Assembly: GCA_015486145.1 (NCBI GenBank)
Contig: WFSH01000245.1
Coordinates: 1 to 9,803, forward strand
DNA: 9,803 bases
From: Mesoaciditogaceae bacterium
Lineage (GTDB): Bacteria > Thermotogota > Thermotogae > Mesoaciditogales > Mesoaciditogaceae
Direction of reading: 5' to 3'
The position numbers and the translations under genes are program-made. The notes beneath the pieces were generated by a model, which did not search any database, was not told the DNA's origin, and was given only the letters and a program-made list of their open reading frames with translations. This document shows positions 6,292 through 9,803 of the stretch, in pieces. Positions within the stretch are counted from its first letter, which is position 1. Each line of letters begins with the position of its first letter.

Positions 6292-7592
6292 CAAACCTTT
6301 CCCTTCAACCTGCCACGTTTTATGAATCCTTCATAATGACGCATGATAAGATGTGCTTCCATCTGTTGGACGATGTCAAGTGCAACCCCAACGGCGATCA
6401 TCATACCCACACCTCCAACGATGAACTGTGCGCTGATCACCCCAACAACCGAAGAGGTGAGGTTTGGAAGCAACGCTATCGCCACAAGAGCAGCAGCTCC
6501 CAAGAAGGTTATACGGGTTAAAACTTTCGAAAGATAAACTTCCGTTGACCTACCAGGTCTTATTCCCGGAACAAAACCTCCATACTCCTTTACATTCTCC
6601 GAAACTTCATGCACATCAAACGTGAGAGCACTGTAAAAGTAGGTGAAAAAGAAAACCAAAAGTGCGTACACAAGGATGTACAGCAAAGAGTTGTATCCAA
6701 AGATGCGCTGGAGCGTGTAATTTTTGGTAAATTGTGCAAACATTGCCGGTATCATGACAATGGCAACTGCAAAAATTATTGGAATGACTCCACCCTGATT
6801 CACCTTTATCGGTATGTAAGTGGATTGTCCACCGTACATTTTACGGCCAACGACTCTTTTGGCGTACTGAACCATGACTCTTCGTTCACCTTGCATGATG
6901 TAGATAAGACCAATGATAGTGGCCAAAAAAATCAATCCAAACAACGTCCAAGCTACCGCACCAATGTTAGCAACCACCATCTGACCCAAATAAAATGGAT
7001 ACGTCGCGACCACTCCCGCATATATTATGACGGAAATACCGTTTCCGATACCTTTGTCAGTGATTCTTTCACCAAGCCACAACAAGAACATGCTTCCACC
7101 TATCATGCTGGTGGTGGCGAGAATTATAAACACGATCCTGCTCATTCCCGGCGTGATAAACGCGGGATTTCCAATCGCTATGAAAATGGACATGGCAAAA
7201 CCTTGAAGTAGCGCCAAGACGAGGGTCAATTGTCTCGTGTATTTTTCTATTTTTTGACGTCCTTGTTCCCCTTCCCTCGCGAGTTCTTTCAAACTCGGCA
7301 TAACGGCCATCAAAAGCTGCAAAATGATCGACGCGTTTATGTAGGGAGTAACACTCATGGTAAAAATCGACATGCGGCTTACCGCGCCACCGGCAAAAAC
7401 GTTAAAAAGCGTAAAAAGTCCACCCGCCGCTCCTCTCGAGGCACCTTCAAAAAATCTGGACCACTCACTGAGATTGATACCAGGGATTGGAATGTAAATT
7501 CCAAGCCTGAAAATTGCAAGCATGAGAAAAGTGAAAATTATCCTGCTCCGCAGTTCCGGTATTTTGAAAGCGTTTCTAAGCGAATTCCACAC
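6291..7592 (-). CDS. secY: Protein translocase subunit SecY
   Basis: SecY is the membrane channel for protein export and membrane insertion, working with SecE and SecA. The 433-residue product has the expected ten membrane segments. Recognisable regions: RLGIYIPIPGIN at 29-40; the plug and second segment GGLFTLFNVFAGGAVSRMSI with TPYINASIILQLL (to 94); GERITDKGIGNGIS at 174-187; VQYAKRVVGRKMYGGQSTYI at 241-260; GGFVPGIRPGRSTEVYL at 338-354 in the cytosolic loop that contacts SecA and ribosomes; and the C-terminal EAHLIMRHYEGFIKRGRLKG. It starts with GTG at 7592 immediately after the rplO stop. The site GAGGTGAT (7598-7605) lies in the last rplO codons, giving translational coupling. Confidence 0.98.
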   Translation of the reverse strand: MWNSLRNAFKIPELRSRIIFTFLMLAIFRLGIYIPIPGINLSEWSRFFEGASRGAAGGLFTLFNVFAGGAVSRMSIFTMSVTPYINASIILQLLMAVMPSLKELAREGEQGRQKIEKYTRQLTLVLALLQGFAMSIFIAIGNPAFITPGMSRIVFIILATTSMIGGSMFLLWLGERITDKGIGNGISVIIYAGVVATYPFYLGQMVVANIGAVAWTLFGLIFLATIIGLIYIMQGERRVMVQYAKRVVGRKMYGGQSTYIPIKVNQGGVIPIIFAVAIVMIPAMFAQFTKNYTLQRIFGYNSLLYILVYALLVFFFTYFYSALTFDVHEVSENVKEYGGFVPGIRPGRSTEVYLSKVLTRITFLGAAALVAIALLPNLTSSVVGVISAQFIVGGVGMMIAVGVALDIVQQMEAHLIMRHYEGFIKRGRLKGKV

Positions 7593-8036
7593 TCATATCA
7601 CCTCTACTTTACCACCAGCCGCCTCTATCTTCTGCTTGGCCAAAGCACTGAACGCATGCGCTTTCACAACAAGTGGCTTGGTTATCATACCATCACCAAG
7701 AATTTTTACTCCATCTTGTAGATCTTTGAAAACGTTATTTTTCACGAGAACCTCTGGAGTAACTTCTGCGTTTTCGTCAAAAAGATCGTTCAATTTACCG
7801 ACATTCACAACAACGTAAAATTTTCGATTAAAGTTCTGGAACCCACGCTTCGGCAATCTTCTGTAAAGTGGCATCTGCCCACCTTCAAAACCAGGTCTAA
7901 CGTTTCCACTTTTTCTTGAACCTTGACCTTTCGTACCGCGGGTAGAAGTTTTACCATGCCCAGAACTCCTACCTCTACCAAGAACTTTGGATTTTTTTCT
8001 CGAACCTGGTGTGGGAACTATATCCTTCAACTTCAT
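7593..8036 (-). CDS. rplO: 50S ribosomal protein L15
   Basis: L15 binds 23S rRNA late in large-subunit assembly. The 147-residue product has the basic, glycine-rich extended N-terminus of the family (GRGRSSGHGKTSTRGTKGQG at ~20-39), then PGFEGGQMPLYRRLPKRGF, and a globular C-terminal half ending LVVKAHAFSALAKQKIEAAG before GKVEVI. Length is normal. ATG at 8036 has AAGGAGGAT at a good distance. It is followed without a gap by secY, and preceded by the longest gap in the ribosomal cluster (77 bp after rpmD). Confidence 0.97.
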   Translation of the reverse strand: MKLKDIVPTPGSRKKSKVLGRGRSSGHGKTSTRGTKGQGSRKSGNVRPGFEGGQMPLYRRLPKRGFQNFNRKFYVVVNVGKLNDLFDENAEVTPEVLVKNNVFKDLQDGVKILGDGMITKPLVVKAHAFSALAKQKIEAAGGKVEVI

Positions 8037-8097
8037 ATAGAATCCTCCTTATTTACACAAACGTTCATGAATAGATCCGAATAGGGAAATGCTTATG

Positions 8098-8114
8098 ACC
8101 CTTCTCTTAAGGGT
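8098..8114 (-). other. Small hairpin in the rpmD-rplO gap
   Basis: The minus-strand RNA can pair ACCCUU with AAGGGU around a 5-nt AAGAG loop, starting at the last base of the rpmD stop codon. There is no U run after it, so it is not a standard terminator. It could be an RNA-processing or mRNA-stability element, or chance. The rest of the 77-bp gap shows only the rplO ribosome-binding site, and I find no convincing promoter. Confidence 0.3.
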
Positions 8115-8296
8115 TATTCTTGAACTGCCTCTACTTTCAACAAATGTGAAACCTTACGTACCATTCCACGAATTGGAGGAGTATCGTCCAAAACAACGGT
8201 ACTGTGCATCTTCCTCAATCCCAAAGCTTTTAAAGTCCTTCGTTGATCGTATCTGTAACCTATCGGACTCTTCACAAGCTCTATTTTTAATTTCAT
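8114..8296 (-). CDS. rpmD: 50S ribosomal protein L30
   Basis: The 60-residue large-subunit protein has the standard bacterial L30 pattern: KLKIELVKSPIGYRYDQRRT (residues 2-21), LKALGLRKMHSTVVLDDTPP, then IRGMVRKVSHLLKVE. The length is normal. Its ATG overlaps the rpsE stop by 4 bp (ATGA), so it is probably translated by ribosomes ending rpsE; GGA and GAG tracts lie within 15 nt upstream. It lies between rpsE and rplO, the usual spc-operon position. Confidence 0.97.
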   Translation of the reverse strand: MKLKIELVKSPIGYRYDQRRTLKALGLRKMHSTVVLDDTPPIRGMVRKVSHLLKVEAVQE

Positions 8297-8892
8297 ACTT
8301 TCTCAGTCCTTTCTACACTTCCATGAAAGAGCTGTCCAACACTTATGCCACGCATCCGAGCGTAATACTCCGGCGATTTGATCTCTTCGAATGCCTTAAA
8401 AATAGCCCTTAAAACGGTAAGAGGTGTAGACGAACCCAAAGATTTACACAACACATCTTTAATACCTGCAAGTTCCAAAGCGGGCCTCGCAGTTGTGCTG
8501 GCTATAACCCCTGTGCCAGGGAGAGCGGGTTTTAAGAGCACTTTTGCGGCATTGAACTTGATCGTTATTTCGTGTGGTATCGTATCTTTCGCAATGGATA
8601 CCTCTATCACGTTGCGTTTTGCCAGGTTCACGGCTTTTCTTATCGCTGATATCACCTCTCTGGCACTGGCAACTCCAAGACCAACTTTGCCTTTTCTGTT
8701 TCCCACCACAACCACAGCTCTGAAGCTGAGATTTTTACCACCTTTTACAACCTTCACGACCCTTCTAATTTCCACAACACTTTCTTCAAACTCATCTTGA
8801 GGTTGATTTTGATCGCGACGGTTGTGGGACGGTTGCTTCCTGCCAAACGTGTTTTTCCTGTTTTTGTTGTTCGCATTCTTATCTTCTGGCAT
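8293..8892 (-). CDS. rpsE: 30S ribosomal protein S5 with extended, low-complexity N-terminus
   Basis: S5 lines the mRNA entry side of the 30S subunit and affects decoding accuracy. The 199-residue product is longer than the common ~165. Residues 1-34 are rich in Asn, Gln, Lys and Arg and look disordered; the RNA-binding N-terminal domain follows from about EIRRVVKVVKGGKNLSFRAV (42-61), then the C-terminal domain (LLKPALPGTGVIASTTARPA, LAGIKDVLCKSLGSSTP). Conserved spots differ from most S5: GVASAREV where GKAREV is usual, and GVIASTTAR where GIIAGGxxR is usual. ATG at 8892 has AAGGAGGT 6 nt upstream, so the long N-terminus is very probably translated. It follows rplR by 12 bp and overlaps rpmD. 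Confidence 0.96.
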   Translation of the reverse strand: MPEDKNANNKNRKNTFGRKQPSHNRRDQNQPQDEFEESVVEIRRVVKVVKGGKNLSFRAVVVVGNRKGKVGLGVASAREVISAIRKAVNLAKRNVIEVSIAKDTIPHEITIKFNAAKVLLKPALPGTGVIASTTARPALELAGIKDVLCKSLGSSTPLTVLRAIFKAFEEIKSPEYYARMRGISVGQLFHGSVERTEKV

Positions 8893-8904
8893 CAGTTTAC
8901 CTCC

Positions 8905-9276
8905 TTAAAATTCCAATCCGCTTTCACGAGCACCATCAGCTATCTCTTTAACTCTGCCGTGATAGAGAAAACCACCCCGATCGAAAACGACTTTTTTCAA
9001 TCCCATCTCCACGGCACGCTTTCCGATTTCTTCTCCAACTCGGCGTGCTGCTACCTTGTTCCACGTTTTGCCATTTAAGGCTTCTCGAATCGCCTTTTCC
9101 GTCGTGGAAGCACTAACAAGCGTTTTGGAATGCTCGTCATCTATTATTTGCGCATAAGCGTGTTTTCCACTCACAAACACCGAAAGCCTCGGTGCCGACA
9201 TCGTACCGTTTACTCTCTTTCTTATTGCCAAATGCCTCTTCAACCTTTTGGCTTTTCTGTTAAAAGGCTTGATCAC
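8905..9276 (-). CDS. rplR: 50S ribosomal protein L18
   Basis: L18 brings 5S rRNA into the large subunit together with L5. The 123-residue product has the basic N-terminus (FNRKAKRLKRHLAIRKRVNG), RLSVFVSGKHAYAQIIDD, TLVSASTTEKA, and the C-terminal VGEEIGKRAVEMGLKKVVFD followed by RGGFLYHGRVKEIADGARE, all standard. It starts with GTG at 9276, with AGGAGGTA 7 nt upstream right after the rplF stop. Gaps are 15 bp to rplF and 12 bp to rpsE. Confidence 0.97.
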   Translation of the reverse strand: MIKPFNRKAKRLKRHLAIRKRVNGTMSAPRLSVFVSGKHAYAQIIDDEHSKTLVSASTTEKAIREALNGKTWNKVAARRVGEEIGKRAVEMGLKKVVFDRGGFLYHGRVKEIADGARESGLEF

Positions 9277-9291
9277 GGTAACTACCTCCTA

Positions 9292-9803
9292 TTAGGCTTT
9301 CTTAACTTCTTTGGTTATCACGTGCTCACCAAGATATCTAACACCTTTACCCTTTGCAAAGACCATTGGCTCACGAGCTTTGCGTATGTTCGCGGCAACT
9401 TGACCAACTAATTCTTTGCTGGCTCCTTTAACCACAACCAAAGAAGGTCTTGGAACTTCTATGGTTATCCCTTCAGGCGGATCTATCTTTATAGGGTGAG
9501 AATAACCGAGCGTGAGTACAAGTGATTTGCCTTGAAGCTGAGCTCTATATCCCACACCTTGAATTTCAAGCTCTTTTTTAAATCCTTGGGACACTCCAAC
9601 GATCATGCTTTTCAACAAAGACCACCTTGTACCCAAAAAAGCGCGCGCCTTTTTCATGAGCCTTGGAGGAAATTCTACCTCTTCGTTCTTCTCAACCCAC
9701 ACCTTATTTTCGTCAATTCTGAATTTCACAAACTTGTAATCCATCGAAAATTGCCCCAAAGGACCTTTTACGGATATCCTGTTGGGTTCAGATTTAACTT
9801 CGA
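9292..9803 (-). CDS. rplF: 50S ribosomal protein L6 (5' end outside window)
   Basis: L6 sits at the base of the L7/L12 stalk near the sarcin-ricin loop. About 170 codons are visible; the frame stays open to the window edge, so the true start lies beyond 9803, probably about ten residues further. The visible part begins around EPNRISVKGPLGQFSMDY, matching the early 'VKGPKGEL' region, and continues with MIVGVSQGFKKELEIQGVGY (the usual GVTxGFxKxLExxGVGY), LTLGYSHPI, PSLVVVKGASKELVGQVAAN, and ends AKGKGVRYLGEHVITKEVKK plus Ala. An internal TTG at 9759 is not the start, since homology extends upstream of it. It precedes rplR by 15 bp, as in other spc operons. Confidence 0.96.
   Translation of the reverse strand, partial: EVKSEPNRISVKGPLGQFSMDYKFVKFRIDENKVWVEKNEEVEFPPRLMKKARAFLGTRWSLLKSMIVGVSQGFKKELEIQGVGYRAQLQGKSLVLTLGYSHPIKIDPPEGITIEVPRPSLVVVKGASKELVGQVAANIRKAREPMVFAKGKGVRYLGEHVITKEVKKA

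Noticed and set aside
6609..7211. Plus-strand open frame of 200 codons opposite secY
   Set aside because: It is antisense to a fully conserved gene, with composition typical of a reverse-frame shadow and no recognisable domain. The same applies to plus-strand frames at 2206-2808, 7230-7721 and 8378-8800.
9757..9759. TTG as the start of L6
   Set aside because: The frame stays open upstream and translates to the conserved RISVKGP region, so the gene continues past the window edge.
1..9803. CRISPR array, tRNA, rRNA, insertion sequence or a new defence-like system
   Set aside because: No regularly spaced repeats, RNA-gene folds, transposase frames or unexplained gene clusters were seen; nearly all sequence is conserved housekeeping coding DNA.

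Overview
The window is the distal two-thirds of a bacterial ribosomal-protein superoperon (end of the spc operon plus the alpha operon), with everything on the minus strand. In transcription order, from high to low coordinates: rplF (5' end outside the window), rplR, rpsE, rpmD, rplO, secY, adk, map, infA, rpmJ, rpsM, rpsK, rpsD, rpoA, rplQ. These are followed by a small DUF1294-like membrane protein, a TalC-type transaldolase, and the first ~176 codons of rho, which runs off the low-coordinate end.

The organism is most likely a member of the Thermotogota. This rests on the secY-adk-map-infA-rpmJ-rpsM-rpsK-rpsD-rpoA-rplQ order, rho downstream of rplQ, the overall protein character (a MetAP resembling the Thermotoga enzyme, zinc-ligand forms of S4, L36 and adenylate kinase) and strong purine-rich Shine-Dalgarno sites. 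Several proteins (S5, the S13 tail, the alpha-subunit linker) look divergent from well-known Thermotoga versions, so a deeper or less studied lineage is plausible. I cannot fix the family from sequence reading alone.

Layout: 9292-9803 partial L6; 8905-9276 L18; 8293-8892 S5; 8114-8296 L30; a 77-bp gap with a small hairpin; 7593-8036 L15; 4660-7592 a tightly coupled block secY-adk-map-infA whose genes abut or overlap by 1-8 bp; 4527-4643 L36; 4145-4507 S13; 3723-4121 S11; 3081-3707 S4; 2014-3054 RNA polymerase alpha; 1635-1994 L17; a terminator-like hairpin at 1606-1630; 1337-1597 DUF1294-like protein; a 108-bp gap holding a palindromic repeat-like element; 557-1228 transaldolase; 1-530 rho (partial). 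No gene-free stretch exceeds about 110 bp.

Together the genes make ribosome parts, the SecY protein-export channel, the initiator-methionine peptidase, initiation factor IF-1, adenylate kinase and the polymerase alpha subunit, a classic growth-rate-linked set. The accessory part is the DUF1294-transaldolase pair between rplQ and rho. I see no CRISPR array, mobile element, tRNA, rRNA or new defence-like system. The findings are modest oddities within a conserved housekeeping region.
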